Below, piece by piece: positions 6,806 through 15,979 of a DNA stretch of 38,963 nucleotides (position 1 is the stretch's first letter; every line of letters begins with the position of its first letter). A program made the position numbers and the translations under genes. The stretch lies in contig CAILZI010000186.1 of assembly GCA_903838675.1 (NCBI GenBank), positions 1 through 38,963 on the forward strand. Direction: 5' to 3'. The notes under the pieces are model-generated. The model was not told where the DNA came from and did no database searches. It saw only the letters and a list, made by a program, of their open reading frames with translations. The DNA is from an uncultured Verrucomicrobiota bacterium. GTDB lineage: Bacteria > Verrucomicrobiota > Verrucomicrobiia > Verrucomicrobiales > Verrucomicrobiaceae.

Positions 6806-8422
6806 CTAGATGCCGCTCATGATGCCGTCATCCGTGACCTGGATGCGCTCTGCGGCGGGCACCTTCGGCAAAGCGGGCATGCGCATCATGGTGCCGGTCA
6901 GGGCGACGAGGAAGCCGGCGCCGTTGGCGATTTCGAAATCGCGCACGGTGATGGTGAAGCCGCGCGGACGTCCGCGCTTTTTCGCGTCGTCGGAGAGGGA
7001 GTCCTGCGTCTTGGCCATGCAGAGAGGCAGTTTGTCGAAACCGCTGCGGGCAAACAGAGCCAGCTTGGCCCGTGCTTCCTCGGTGAGCTGCACGCCATCG
7101 GCGCCGTAGATCTTTGTGACGATGGCGGTGAGTTTTGATTCGACGCTGTCGTCAGGCTGGTAGAGGAACGGCAGCGGCGGGGCCTCCTGCTCCATGGCTG
7201 CGAGCACTTTTTCGGCGAGCTCGACCGCGCCAGCGCCCCCTTCCCCAAAGACATTGGCCGTGGCACTGGGAACACCGCGTGACTGGCAGAACTCATGCAC
7301 GAGGGCGAGCTCGTCGGGGTGGTCGTTGGTGAACTGATTGATGGCCACGATGACGGGGCGCTGAAACTGGGCGGCGCTGTCGAGATGCGCGGCCAGATTT
7401 TCCAGCCCCCGGCTCAGGGCGGCGGTGTCGGTCTGCGTGAGCTGATCCAAGGGAACGCCGCCATGCATCTTGAGCGCGCGCACGGTGGCCACGATGACAA
7501 TGGCCGCAGGCGCGAGGCCGCTCTGCCGGCACTTGATGTGCATGAATTTTTCACCGCCGAGATCGAAGGCGAAGCCGGCCTCTGTGACGGCGTAGTCGGC
7601 ATGGGCGAGGGCCATGCGGGTGGCCAGCACGGAATTGCAGCCATGGGCGATGTTGGCAAAGGGGCCGCCGTGCAGGAAGGCGGGCACGCCTTCGACGCTT
7701 TGCACGAGATTGGGCGGCAGCGCCTCACGCAGCAGGGCCATCAGGGCGCCCGTGACGCGAAATTCCTTGGCGAACACCGGCTCGCCCTCGGCGGTGAAGC
7801 CGACGACGATGCGTTCGAGACGATGGCGTAAATCAGGCAGCGACTCCGCGAGGCACATGATGGCCATGATCTCGGAGGCGGCGGTGATGTCGAAGCCCGT
7901 GGAGCGCTCCGTTGGCTTGCCAACGGCGGTGCGCACGCTGCGCAGCGCACGGTCGTTCATGTCCATGACACGCTTCCACAGCACGCGCTCGGGTGTGAGC
8001 CGCGCTTCGCCGAGAAAGAGCTGATTGTCGATCACGGCGGAGAGCAGGTTGTGCGCGCAGGTGATGGCATGGAAGTCGCCGGTGAAGTGCAAATTGATCG
8101 AGTGAGCGGGCAGCACGGTGCTTTTGCCGCCGCCAGTGGCGCCGCCTTTGCGGCCGAATACAGGGCCCATGGAAGGCTGACGCAGGGCAAGGGCCACGCT
8201 TTGTCCGATCTTTTTCAAGCCCTGTGAGAGGCCGATGGAAACGGTTGTTTTGCCCTCGCCTGCAGGTGTGGGTGTGATGGCGGAGACGAGGATCAGTTTC
8301 CCACGCTGCGGTTTGTCGTGCAGGGCCTTGAGACTGACCTTGGCCATGTGGCGGCCGTGCAGAATGAGATGTTCAGGCGCAATTCTGAGGTCGTCGGCGA
8401 TGGGGGAGATGTCCGGGTGCAT
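6806..8422 (-). CDS. fhs: Formate-tetrahydrofolate ligase
   Basis: ATP-dependent formation of 10-formyl-THF from formate and THF in the cytoplasm (one-carbon metabolism). Counted from the ATG read at 8422 (MHPDISPIADD), the P-loop is TPTPAGEGKTT (50-60). It is followed by RQPSMGPVFGRKGGATGGG, INLHFTGDFHAI and later EAGFAFDLGGEKFMHIKCR, all hallmarks of the family. The product is 538 residues, close to the usual 550-560. The longer open frame up to 8536 adds 38 residues unlike the family, so I reject it. It lies 45 bp upstream of the ABC operon start on the same strand. Free-living bacteria use this enzyme for formyl-THF supply; I see no other Wood-Ljungdahl gene here. Confidence 0.96.
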   Translation of the reverse strand: MHPDISPIADDLRIAPEHLILHGRHMAKVSLKALHDKPQRGKLILVSAITPTPAGEGKTTVSIGLSQGLKKIGQSVALALRQPSMGPVFGRKGGATGGGKSTVLPAHSINLHFTGDFHAITCAHNLLSAVIDNQLFLGEARLTPERVLWKRVMDMNDRALRSVRTAVGKPTERSTGFDITAASEIMAIMCLAESLPDLRHRLERIVVGFTAEGEPVFAKEFRVTGALMALLREALPPNLVQSVEGVPAFLHGGPFANIAHGCNSVLATRMALAHADYAVTEAGFAFDLGGEKFMHIKCRQSGLAPAAIVIVATVRALKMHGGVPLDQLTQTDTAALSRGLENLAAHLDSAAQFQRPVIVAINQFTNDHPDELALVHEFCQSRGVPSATANVFGEGGAGAVELAEKVLAAMEQEAPPLPFLYQPDDSVESKLTAIVTKIYGADGVQLTEEARAKLALFARSGFDKLPLCMAKTQDSLSDDAKKRGRPRGFTITVRDFEIANGAGFLVALTGTMMRMPALPKVPAAERIQVTDDGIMSGI

Positions 8423-8592
8423 GCGGGATGGAAGCGCGCAGAATGGCAAGGGCTGCCGTGAAGCAAAGGTTTTTCCAAGGACAAAATTTCCATTACTTGC
8501 CGGCAGAAGCAAACGTTCGGAACCTTGGCAGGGCATCTTTGAAAGGTGATAAAATCAAAGCTTCGAGACCGTGAAGCAGTTCTCCGCCACTT

Positions 8593-10098
8593 ATGAATTC
8601 CATCTTCACTACTTTACTCATCCTTGGAGCAGTGATCTCCGCAGGTGCCATGCCACTTCAGTCCGTGACGCCTTATCCCCTGGTGCCTGATGATGCGCCG
8701 AATGCCGACTACACGGTGAAGGTGAACGGCACACCGGTGGCAGCCTGCGGCACGGCGATGAATGTTGGCTATGCCCACTTTGCCTTTACCGGCAGGGTGA
8801 AAGTGGAAATCACGGCGCGGGAGGCCATCGCGACCTTCGATGTCAGTCCGCATCGAGATGGCATCCAGGCCAAGGTGGAGGGCAAAACGCTGTCATTTGA
8901 GCTGCCGCAGCCACGACTGCTGCACATTCAGGTGAACAAGCTGCCGCGCTTCTTTCTGTTTGCCGATGCCCCAGAAGCAGCGCTGCCTCAAAGTGGTGTG
9001 TTTGATCTCACACAATACGGGGTGAAGAGTTCAACTGATGCCGTGCAGACGGCAGCCATCCAACATGCGATTGACGAAGTGGCGGCAAAGAAAGGGGTGC
9101 TGCTCGTGCCGCCGGGCATCTACCGCACGGGGGAGCTGCGGATGAAGAGCCACCTCACACTGCATCTGGCCGCGGGAGCCGTTCTCAAAGGCACCGGCAG
9201 CCTGGCCGATCACCCGGCGGGCGAGCTGGGCACGCAGCTCATCCATTTCATGGACTGTGAAAACGTGCGGATTCAGGGACGCGGCGTGATCGACGGTCAG
9301 GGACGGGCTTTGCGGCTGTCCGGTAAAAACGCCTCGGCCAGCAGGAGCAAACTGATCCGCTCTCTGCGAGCCCGAAACATCGTCGTCGAAGATGTGATCC
9401 TGCGTGATTCAGGCACCTGGGGCGTGCATCTCATTGAGTCGGACAACCTGCGCTTCTCAGGCGTCAAACTCATCTCCAACACCATCTACGATGATCCCAC
9501 CTTTCCGTGGGAGGCGAACACGGACGGCTTCGATCCCGACAACTCCTCACATGTCTTGATTGAAAAATGCTTCATCAGCAGCAACGACGACACCATCGCC
9601 GTTAAACTGCGCCATGGATCGCGGCGCGACATGACGGACATCGTGTTTCGAGACAATGTCTGCTGGTCGGTGAAGTCAGCGCTCAAGATCGGCAGCGAAG
9701 TTTATGAGAAGAAGCTGAGCAACGTGCGCTTTGAGAACAACGCGGTCGTGCATGCGGACCGAGGCATCGTCGTCTATGACTACTCCGGTGCGGAGATCAC
9801 GGACTCGCGCTGGGTGGGCAATCATTTCGAGTTCATCGGTGGCGACACCAAACGCATGAACATTGAGATCAAAGTCCAGGATGAAGAGGGAAAAGGGCGG
9901 ATGCAGGAGGTGCTCCTCAAGGACAATTTTTTTGAGCATGCGGCCGAAAAGCCGTCACGTCTGCAAGGTCTGGATGCCGAACATGAAATCGACAACGCGA
10001 TCATCGACAACTTAGTCGTCGCGGGCAAAAAATGTCTCAGCGCCGAAGATGCGCACATCGAGATCCGGAAGCATGTCCGGGGTGTCGTTTTCAAATGA
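8593..10098 (+). CDS. Secreted GH28-like right-handed beta-helix protein (501 aa)
   Basis: A Sec signal peptide (MNSIFTTLLILGAVISAGAM) leads into an amino-terminal beta domain. From about 135 (FDLTQYGVKSSTDAVQTAAIQHAIDE) it is a pectate-lyase-like beta-helix. GH28 (polygalacturonase) motifs are present: NTDGFDPDNSSHV (309-321) and SSNDDTIAVK (329-338), giving the usual catalytic aspartates. The third GH28 motif (GHG) is replaced: after DNVCWSV comes KSALKIGSEV with no His. A loop YDDPTFPWEANTDG is typical of family members in Verrucomicrobia and Bacteroidetes. It probably acts on a plant or algal polysaccharide, but the missing His makes substrate and mechanism uncertain. It is preceded by 170 bp without a gene and followed at 10152 by another exported product. 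Confidence 0.85.
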   Translation: MNSIFTTLLILGAVISAGAMPLQSVTPYPLVPDDAPNADYTVKVNGTPVAACGTAMNVGYAHFAFTGRVKVEITAREAIATFDVSPHRDGIQAKVEGKTLSFELPQPRLLHIQVNKLPRFFLFADAPEAALPQSGVFDLTQYGVKSSTDAVQTAAIQHAIDEVAAKKGVLLVPPGIYRTGELRMKSHLTLHLAAGAVLKGTGSLADHPAGELGTQLIHFMDCENVRIQGRGVIDGQGRALRLSGKNASASRSKLIRSLRARNIVVEDVILRDSGTWGVHLIESDNLRFSGVKLISNTIYDDPTFPWEANTDGFDPDNSSHVLIEKCFISSNDDTIAVKLRHGSRRDMTDIVFRDNVCWSVKSALKIGSEVYEKKLSNVRFENNAVVHADRGIVVYDYSGAEITDSRWVGNHFEFIGGDTKRMNIEIKVQDEEGKGRMQEVLLKDNFFEHAAEKPSRLQGLDAEHEIDNAIIDNLVVAGKKCLSAEDAHIEIRKHVRGVVFK

Positions 10099-10151
10099 GT
10101 CCTTGATATAATCCAGAGGCTGCCATGACCTAATCGCCACCTGCTCTCGCC

Positions 10152-11244
10152 ATGAAAACCACCACCCGCATTCTGCTCGTCATCACCTTTATCGCGGGGG
10201 CCACCTGGCTGGCCGGGCAGGTGGCCACGAAAAAAGGCGGCCTTGAGGCGAGGCTGGCGCAGGCGCTGAAGCTCTACCCTGACGCGGATACGGACAAGAA
10301 TGGAACGCTCTCGGTGGATGAGGCGCTGAAGTACCTGGAAGCGCACCCGGAGCTGAAGGTGCTGCTGGCCAGCAAGTCCAAACCGGGCGGAGTCAGCACC
10401 AGCAAGCCCGGCGAGTTCACGACGCCTACGTCGATGGGTTTGCCTCCAGGGCCGCGGGTGTTTGTCTGCGCGCACAGCTTCATGATTTTCACCGCGACGA
10501 TGCTGCCGAAGATGACCGAGGCGGCGGGCATCGGGTATCAGGATGCCGGGAGGCAGATGATCGGCGGCTCGCGCACGCTGCAGCACTGGGAGGTGGCGGA
10601 TGATAAAAATCTGGCGAAGACAGTGCTGCGCGAAGGGAGCGTGGACGTGCTCACGCTCTCGCCCCACATGCTGCTGCCGGATGAAGGCATCGACAACTTC
10701 ACCAAACTCGGTTTGGAGAAGAATCCGAAGCTGCGAGTGCATGGTGCATGCGTCATGGCCGGCGCGGGATGGGAACCTGACGGGCGAATTTCATAATGCC
10801 ATGCGCAATGAGGCCACGGTGGAGAGCCTGCGCAAGCTGCAGGAACTCCAGCGCGAGCAGTGGAACAAGCAGCTTGAAGCGCAGGTAAATGCGCTCAACA
10901 CGGCGGCGGGCAAGAAAGCTGTCCATATTGTTCCTGTGGGAGATGCGGTCTTTGCGCTGCGCGAGCGAGTCATCGAAGGCAAGGCACCGGGCATCACCAG
11001 GCAGGCGGAATTGTTCAAGGACGACCTTGGCCACCCGATGCCGCCGCTGTCTGTGCTGGTGACTTACTGCCACTTCGCCGCGATCCATCAGCGCAGCCCC
11101 GTTGGCCTGCCTGTGCCAGCGGCATTGAAAGATGCGCCGCAGGCAGCGGAGCTCAATGCGCTGCTGCAACAGCTCGCCTGGGATGCGGTCACCCGATATC
11201 CGATGAGCGGGGTGAAAGTGGAGGCGGTGAAGCCGTCGGCTTGA
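10152..11244 (+). pseudogene. EF-hand / SGNH-like exported protein, broken by a frameshift
   Basis: Two overlapping frames form one product. Frame 1 begins at 10152 with a signal/anchor helix (ILLVITFIAGATWLAGQVA) and an EF-hand calcium loop (residues 46-57, DTDKNGTLSVDE). It continues through VFVCAHSF (Ser109, possible SGNH nucleophile) and GGSRTLQHWEV, then turns to nonsense after RVHG and stops at 10796. The frame that ends at 11244 makes sense only after about 10744 (VHASWPARDGNLTGEF). Removing one G at 10743/10744 joins them into a protein of about 363 residues that ends with FKDDLGHPMPPLS, a possible Asp-His pair. It is either a sequencing error, a real pseudogene or programmed frameshifting; a single extra G in a GG pair favours the first two. 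Confidence 0.75.
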
Positions 11245-11629
11245 GGAGTGCTTGTCATGAATGGCACTTGGTCAAGGGGCCTTGGTCGTGAAATTTGGAG
11301 CTGGCGGCACGCTCTGAGAGAGCGGCGGAGCTCATTGCAGACGCTGCTGGTGGTCACATTGTGTGACGGGGTTCTGGATTTGCTTGCCGATCGGATGCTG
11401 CTGACCCAGGGAAGCACTCGCCAAGGCTCGGCATCCCTGGGCTGTATTACGCAGCTCCGTTGGAGCTGGAGTATGGCGGAGCGAAGTGGTGGAAGATAAC
11501 GTCAGGAAGACAATGAATTTCAGGGCGCAGTGAACGATACGCCGAAAGGTGTCAAAGAGCACGAAGCACGGCTTTAACTGAGCACCATTCATGCTTGTCA
11601 TATTCGCACGCATCCTTGTAATCTCTTTT
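11245..11629. other. Gene-free gap with paired hairpins
   Basis: About 385 bp. The 83-codon frame within it has no domain and runs through the hairpin DNA, so I do not call it a gene. The stretch contains the two hairpins at 11405-11468 listed separately. The last 100 bp must hold the promoter and ribosome site for the serine hydrolase gene, but I cannot place them. Confidence 0.5.
11405..11468. repeat. Two adjacent hairpins, probable dispersed intergenic repeat
   Basis: The first hairpin pairs cccaggga (11405-11412) with tccctggg (11434-11441). The second pairs cagctcc (11452-11458) with ggagctg (11462-11468) around a 3-base loop. Both are perfect. No T-run follows either, so they do not look like intrinsic terminators. 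Confidence 0.6.
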
Positions 11630-13237
11630 ATGACCACCTCACGCCGCTCTTTCCTCAAACACGTCAGCCTCGCTCCGTTCAGCCTCTGGATTCCACAGGC
11701 TTTCGCGGAGGCGACGGCAACGAGCCTCGCGCGCAGCATACCGGAGGCAGAGGATGTGGCTGCCGCCGGCATCCTGGATTTTCTTGATGCCATCGAGCGC
11801 GAGAAGTTTGAACTGCACAGTTTGATGATGCTGCGGCATGGCAAGGTGATCGCGGAAGGCTGGTGGAAACCGTATGGGCCTGAATTTGTCCACACGATGT
11901 ACTCGATGAGCAAAAGCTTCACCTCCACGGCGGTCGGATTCGCAGTGGCTGAAGGCAAGCTGAGCGTGGAGGACAAGGTGGTCTCGTTTTTCCCCGATGA
12001 CCTGCCGGAAAAGGTCAGTGACAATCTCGCGGCGATGCGTGTGAAGGATCTGCTGACGATGTCCACCGGCAATGAAAAAGAGCCGACGGGAGTGATGGTG
12101 AAAGAGGAGAACTGGGCGCGGACGTTTCTGGCGCAGAACATCGCCCACAAGCCGGGCACGCAGTTCATGTACAACAGCGCCGCCACGTACATGTGCTCTG
12201 CCATCGTGCAGCGGCTCACGCATCAGACGGTGCTCGACTACCTCACGCCGCGATTGTTTGCGCCGCTGGGCATCCAAGGCATGAAGTGGGAAACCTGCCC
12301 GCATGGGATCAACACGGGAGGCTGGGGATTGAGCATTCAGACGGAGGGCATGGCGAAGTTTGGCCAGTTTCTGCTGCAAAAAGGCAAGTGGAACGGCGAG
12401 CAGCTGCTGCCTGCCGCGTGGGTTGAAGAGGCCACGCGTTTCCACATTCAGCAGCCGGGTGGCGACAAGCCGGACCGACCCAAGGCAAAGAACGACTGGA
12501 TGCAGGGCTATGGCTACCAGTTCTGGCGCTGCCAGGGCACCGGCTTCCGTGGCGATGGGGCGTTTGGTCAGTTCACGATTGTGCTGCCTGAGCAGGATGC
12601 GGTGATCGTGATGACGAGTGAGAACAAGAACATGCAAGGGCAGCTTGATCTGGTGTGGAAGCACCTGCTGCCTGCGATCGATGCCAAAGAACCGAAGGTG
12701 GCTGATTTGAGCAAGCTCAGGAGGCTGACACTTGCGCCGCAGCAAGGCTGCAAGACAGCGCCTGCGACCAACGGCGATACACCCTTTGTAATAGGCACCG
12801 GCGTAGCCAGTGGCGCGAGATTCCAACTCGAAGCCAACAATCTTGGCATCAAGATGGTCTCGTTTGTTTTTCGTGGCAGTGACGGATCTTGCATTTTCAG
12901 CGCTGACGATCAAACGATCAACTGCGGTATGGAATCCTGGGAGCGAAGAGAAGCCACCTTGCCCGGCACGCCACCGCGTCTCATTTCAGGGGGCATGCCG
13001 AAGCAACCGGTGCCCACCAAGATCGCTGCGAGTGCGGCGTGGACGGATGAGCGAACGCTGGTGATGCAGTGGCGTTATTATGAGACTCCGCACAGCGACC
13101 GCGTGACCTGTGAGTTTAGCGGGGGTAATGTCACGATCACTTTCCTCAACAGCATCACGGCGATGAATCCAAAAGCGAAGGACGCGCGTGCGCCCCTCAA
13201 AGGGAAGGCTGTGGCGCATACCATCTGGCATAAATGA
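11630..13237 (+). CDS. Secreted serine hydrolase, class C beta-lactamase/transpeptidase fold (535 aa)
   Basis: The chosen start (ATG at 11630) gives MTTSRRSFLKHVSLAPFSLW, a twin-arginine-like signal (RRSFLK), better than the 13-residue longer frame. The catalytic SxxK is SMSK (92-95) in YSMSKSFTS. The YxN motif is YNS (181-183) in FMYNSAATYMCS. A glycine-rich GFRGDGAFGQF stands near the third motif. The strand VIVMTSENKNMQGQLDLVW follows, and the last 160 residues form an extra beta-rich domain. The family (COG1680, Pfam Beta-lactamase) includes esterases, D-aminopeptidases and carboxypeptidases, and the true substrate cannot be told. It probably acts in the periplasm and is unlikely to be an antibiotic resistance enzyme as such. 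Confidence 0.9.
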   Translation: MTTSRRSFLKHVSLAPFSLWIPQAFAEATATSLARSIPEAEDVAAAGILDFLDAIEREKFELHSLMMLRHGKVIAEGWWKPYGPEFVHTMYSMSKSFTSTAVGFAVAEGKLSVEDKVVSFFPDDLPEKVSDNLAAMRVKDLLTMSTGNEKEPTGVMVKEENWARTFLAQNIAHKPGTQFMYNSAATYMCSAIVQRLTHQTVLDYLTPRLFAPLGIQGMKWETCPHGINTGGWGLSIQTEGMAKFGQFLLQKGKWNGEQLLPAAWVEEATRFHIQQPGGDKPDRPKAKNDWMQGYGYQFWRCQGTGFRGDGAFGQFTIVLPEQDAVIVMTSENKNMQGQLDLVWKHLLPAIDAKEPKVADLSKLRRLTLAPQQGCKTAPATNGDTPFVIGTGVASGARFQLEANNLGIKMVSFVFRGSDGSCIFSADDQTINCGMESWERREATLPGTPPRLISGGMPKQPVPTKIAASAAWTDERTLVMQWRYYETPHSDRVTCEFSGGNVTITFLNSITAMNPKAKDARAPLKGKAVAHTIWHK

Positions 13238-13325
13238 GGCGTGGAAAGCGCGTCATCCTCGAAATGTGGTAATCGCGAGGCGTCTTGGGAGCCCGACCAA
13301 AGCGCCAATAGACGGCGGCAGACCT

Positions 13326-13510
13326 GAGCGTCTTAAATTATTTTATAACCCTTTTGATTCATGCCATCGTCCGGGCACAAAGCCAATCCCCTCTCCCCGG
13401 CCCTCTCCCCGAAGAAAAGGATTCGGTGTCGTCGTGTCCCTAGGGCGGAGAGAGGGGGAACCGCTTTGGCTGCCTTTGATTCAGCGGGCACGTAATTATT
13501 TAAAACGCTC
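13326..13510. mobile_element. MITE-like element, 185 bp with imperfect terminal inverted repeats
   Basis: The left end gagcgtcttaaattatt (13326-13342) and right end aattatttaaaacgctc (13494-13510) are inverted copies with two mismatches in 17. Both ends are AT-rich while the interior is GC-rich, with C/T-rich and G/A-rich tracts (13388-13410 and 13445-13458) that can pair in part. There is no coding capacity. I could not identify a clear target-site duplication, so mobility is inference. Confidence 0.5.
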
Positions 13511-13545
13511 TAACCCAAAGGGCAGAGTGACAGCGAATAATTACG
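13491..13545. repeat. Perfect 10-bp inverted repeat overlapping the MITE-like right end
   Basis: cgtaattatt (13491-13500) and aataattacg (13536-13545) are perfect inverted copies with a 35-base loop. The right arm of the MITE-like element is therefore repeated again, in opposite orientation, outside the element. Confidence 0.6.
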
Positions 13546-13717
13546 AGTGCGGTGGCTGGCGATTTTGAAGGGCTTGAGATATGCGTGAGCAGACCCTGCC
13601 TGCGAAAGCGGTAGCTCCGCTCGTTCCTCGCTGCGCGACCGCACTCCAGAGGGGAGGCGTTCCCGGCTGTTTCGTCGGCTCGATGCGGTAATGAATCTTG
13701 CGATTCGCTATAACCGA

Positions 13718-15979
13718 TTACTTCACATCCAGCCGACGGAATTCGATGCCTTTGATCCAGGATTCGCCTTTGGGAAAGTAGTTTGAACCAAAGCCGAAGA
13801 GACACCGCGAGGGGTCGACCTGCGTCCACATTTCAGGCAGGCTGAACACCGAGGGAATGCTGATGGTGTCGATGACCTTTTGGTCATCCACCCAGAGTGT
13901 GAGCGTGTCTTTGACGACCTGAAGGCGGATGCTGGAGTCGTGTTTGAGAGTGGCAGGAAACGGCTGCTGGTCTTTACGCACGTCATAGGCACGCTCAACG
14001 AGTGCTGCTCCCGTTGATTTTGGATCGGGAGCCGTCTGCCCGCAAACGGCGGTGGCGTACGTGCCACAGCCCCAGAAATGGCCCACCACGACGCCAAATT
14101 GAGGATGCGTGAGTTCTGCGGAATTGTCGAGCCGGGCACGCACTTCGAATTCACGACCGATGCGTGCGTTCATGATGATGCGGCCAAGTTCGCCAGCCTT
14201 GTCTGCGCGATAACTCAGCTCTCCCTCCGCATAATTCCACCAGCCGTTGCCCCAGTCCGGCTGCCAGAGCAGCTTGCGCTCATTGTCGGCCAGCCGCACC
14301 CACTCTCCGGTGGCGAGCCGCAGTTCAACGTCAATAGCAGCCAGCCGGATGCGCGCCAGTTTGAGCATCTTCTTGCGTTCGGCGAGTGTGGGAGAGTTCA
14401 CCAATTCCTGATACATGGAGCGTGCTTCTGGAAGACGATGCGCACGGTAGGCCTCCTCGGCTTTTTGCAGTGTGGCGAAGGATTCGGGGACGTCCTGCAC
14501 TTCGAGCATGCCGCCCCATAGGAAGGATAACTGACCGAATTCCTTGAGGCGTGAATCGGCCTCCCAATAAATGGGCTTCTTGAGCAGTGCGAGCTGTTCA
14601 TGGGCTGTGGCGTAATCGCGGGCGAGGAAGGCATTCGCCACCAGGAACGAGCGATAGTAGTGAATTTCGCTCTCGGTTTTGGCATTCTGCAGCATGGCCT
14701 GCTGAAGCTTGACGATCTGGCGGCAAAGTTCCGGATCCTGATACACCGCGCTGCGGTCCGGCAGTTCTTTCGCAACATCCTTGATGATTTTGAAGAGCCG
14801 CGAAGGGACACGGGTGTCGTAACGCCCGGTGGCCGCACATGCGGCACCGAAGGCCAGCATCTGCTCATGGCTGCCGCCCCAGCGCGGGAGATAAGCGTAG
14901 ACTAAAGTATCATAGGCGTCATCAAAATCGAAAACAGCGGCAATGGCACGGTCAAACCACAGGCGTTCATCACAGCCTTCCTCACCATAGCCCGCCATGG
15001 TGCAGGTGATCATCATGGTGGCGGCCCATGGGACCGCAGGACTGGCCTTCCAGGCTTTGAGCAAATGGTCGCGTGCCGGATTCATGTGCTCGTCGAAAAT
15101 CTTCCACCCCTTGTCAGTGACGTTGAAAGCCCAGTGATCCCCACGCCCCAGCCACGCTGTCTTGATTTCTGCCTGGCCCAGCAATGTTTCACGCAGCCAT
15201 TCGGGACCCGCAGCCTGCAGCAGAAACGGCGTCATTTTCTGGCTATGGGCATCGAGAAAGCTGCCCCCATACCCATGGCGGATGGTCATGTACACGGCTT
15301 CTGCGTCCTGCGGCGTCTGCGCACCGTTCAGACTGGCCACAAACAATTCAGGCAACCGGTCCATGCATTCCTGGCGCACTTTTTTGACCGACTCCGGGAT
15401 CGTCCGGTCTTCCGTGGCATGCCACAGCCATGCTGCGGCGATGAGTTTCAAGACAGGAGCATTGTCGTCTGCGAGCAGGGCCGGGAACTTGACAGCAAAA
15501 TACTCGAGCCGTTCTGACTTCAGGCGGCGGGACCGAAGTTCAAGACTTGCCTGCAACAAAAGCAGCAGCGGATCCAGCGGTGCCAGTTGTTCTGCCGATT
15601 GCAGCAATGCCTTGGAGGGCTTCTCCCAAACGTCAGTCATCGGATCTCTCGTGGCCTGCCAGTTGAAAAAACGGACGGATTCGCTGATGAAATTCCGGGA
15701 TTCCGGCAGCCAGGGTTCAGCCGCATGCCGTTTGCTGACGGCTTCGAAGAATTTATCCGCCAGCCATTGAACATGCTGCCGAAGCAGGGATGCCATGAGG
15801 CGATGATCAGCGCCCGGCACCTGGATGGGCACCACCTGCTTCTTCGCCGGCGGCGACTCACCGGCTGGAATTGTTTCGGCTGACTGTGCCGGAGTCAGAA
15901 AAGACAAAACAAGCAGAAATCCAGTAAGAACACGTTGGGAGAAAATCATGAGTGCCATCGAGATTGGAAGGATCTTCAC
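13718..15979 (-). CDS. Large secreted protein, helical repeat region plus C-terminal beta-sandwich (753 aa)
   Basis: The start is uncertain: a GTG at 15979, or ATGs at 15958 and 15949; the last gives a clean Sec signal (MIFSQRVLTGFLLVLSFLTPAQSAE). The middle is helical, with TPR-like alternation and the phrase YDTLVYAYLPRWGGSHEQMLAFG, which recalls DUF4034-type proteins of this phylum. A pair-rich segment (EEAYRAHRLPEARSMYQELV) also looks TPR-like. The last 190 residues look like a concanavalin/LamG-type or DUF1080-related beta-sandwich: FEVRARLDNSAELTHPQFG, LKHDSSIRLQVVKDTLTLWV and WIKGIEFRRLDV. It is exported, perhaps binding carbohydrate or protein; the function is unknown. It is divergent from the metallopeptidase gene at 16094. 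Confidence 0.8.
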   Translation of the reverse strand: MKILPISMALMIFSQRVLTGFLLVLSFLTPAQSAETIPAGESPPAKKQVVPIQVPGADHRLMASLLRQHVQWLADKFFEAVSKRHAAEPWLPESRNFISESVRFFNWQATRDPMTDVWEKPSKALLQSAEQLAPLDPLLLLLQASLELRSRRLKSERLEYFAVKFPALLADDNAPVLKLIAAAWLWHATEDRTIPESVKKVRQECMDRLPELFVASLNGAQTPQDAEAVYMTIRHGYGGSFLDAHSQKMTPFLLQAAGPEWLRETLLGQAEIKTAWLGRGDHWAFNVTDKGWKIFDEHMNPARDHLLKAWKASPAVPWAATMMITCTMAGYGEEGCDERLWFDRAIAAVFDFDDAYDTLVYAYLPRWGGSHEQMLAFGAACAATGRYDTRVPSRLFKIIKDVAKELPDRSAVYQDPELCRQIVKLQQAMLQNAKTESEIHYYRSFLVANAFLARDYATAHEQLALLKKPIYWEADSRLKEFGQLSFLWGGMLEVQDVPESFATLQKAEEAYRAHRLPEARSMYQELVNSPTLAERKKMLKLARIRLAAIDVELRLATGEWVRLADNERKLLWQPDWGNGWWNYAEGELSYRADKAGELGRIIMNARIGREFEVRARLDNSAELTHPQFGVVVGHFWGCGTYATAVCGQTAPDPKSTGAALVERAYDVRKDQQPFPATLKHDSSIRLQVVKDTLTLWVDDQKVIDTISIPSVFSLPEMWTQVDPSRCLFGFGSNYFPKGESWIKGIEFRRLDVK

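Larger units (their letters stand above)
13238..13717. other. Repeat-rich gene-free gap
   Basis: About 480 bp between convergent genes. No credible coding frame is present. It carries the MITE-like element at 13326-13510, a second hairpin overlapping its right end (13491-13545), and around 13608-13622 a small hairpin with arms agcgg and ccgct. The bases at 13691-13710 match 630-649 in 17 of 20 positions, which hints at a family of dispersed intergenic repeats. Confidence 0.6.

Noticed and set aside
10600..10743. Upstream part of the second frame in the EF-hand/SGNH-like locus
   Set aside because: Before the frameshift this frame encodes Cys/Arg/Ser-rich nonsense; only the part after about 10744 is real coding sequence.
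11248..11499. 83-codon frame between the frameshifted gene and the serine hydrolase
   Set aside because: It runs through hairpin DNA, with no domain and poor codon use.
11639..12913. 424-codon minus-strand frame over the serine hydrolase gene
   Set aside because: Antisense to the gene with SMSK and YNS motifs; the product is His/Arg-rich and domain-free.
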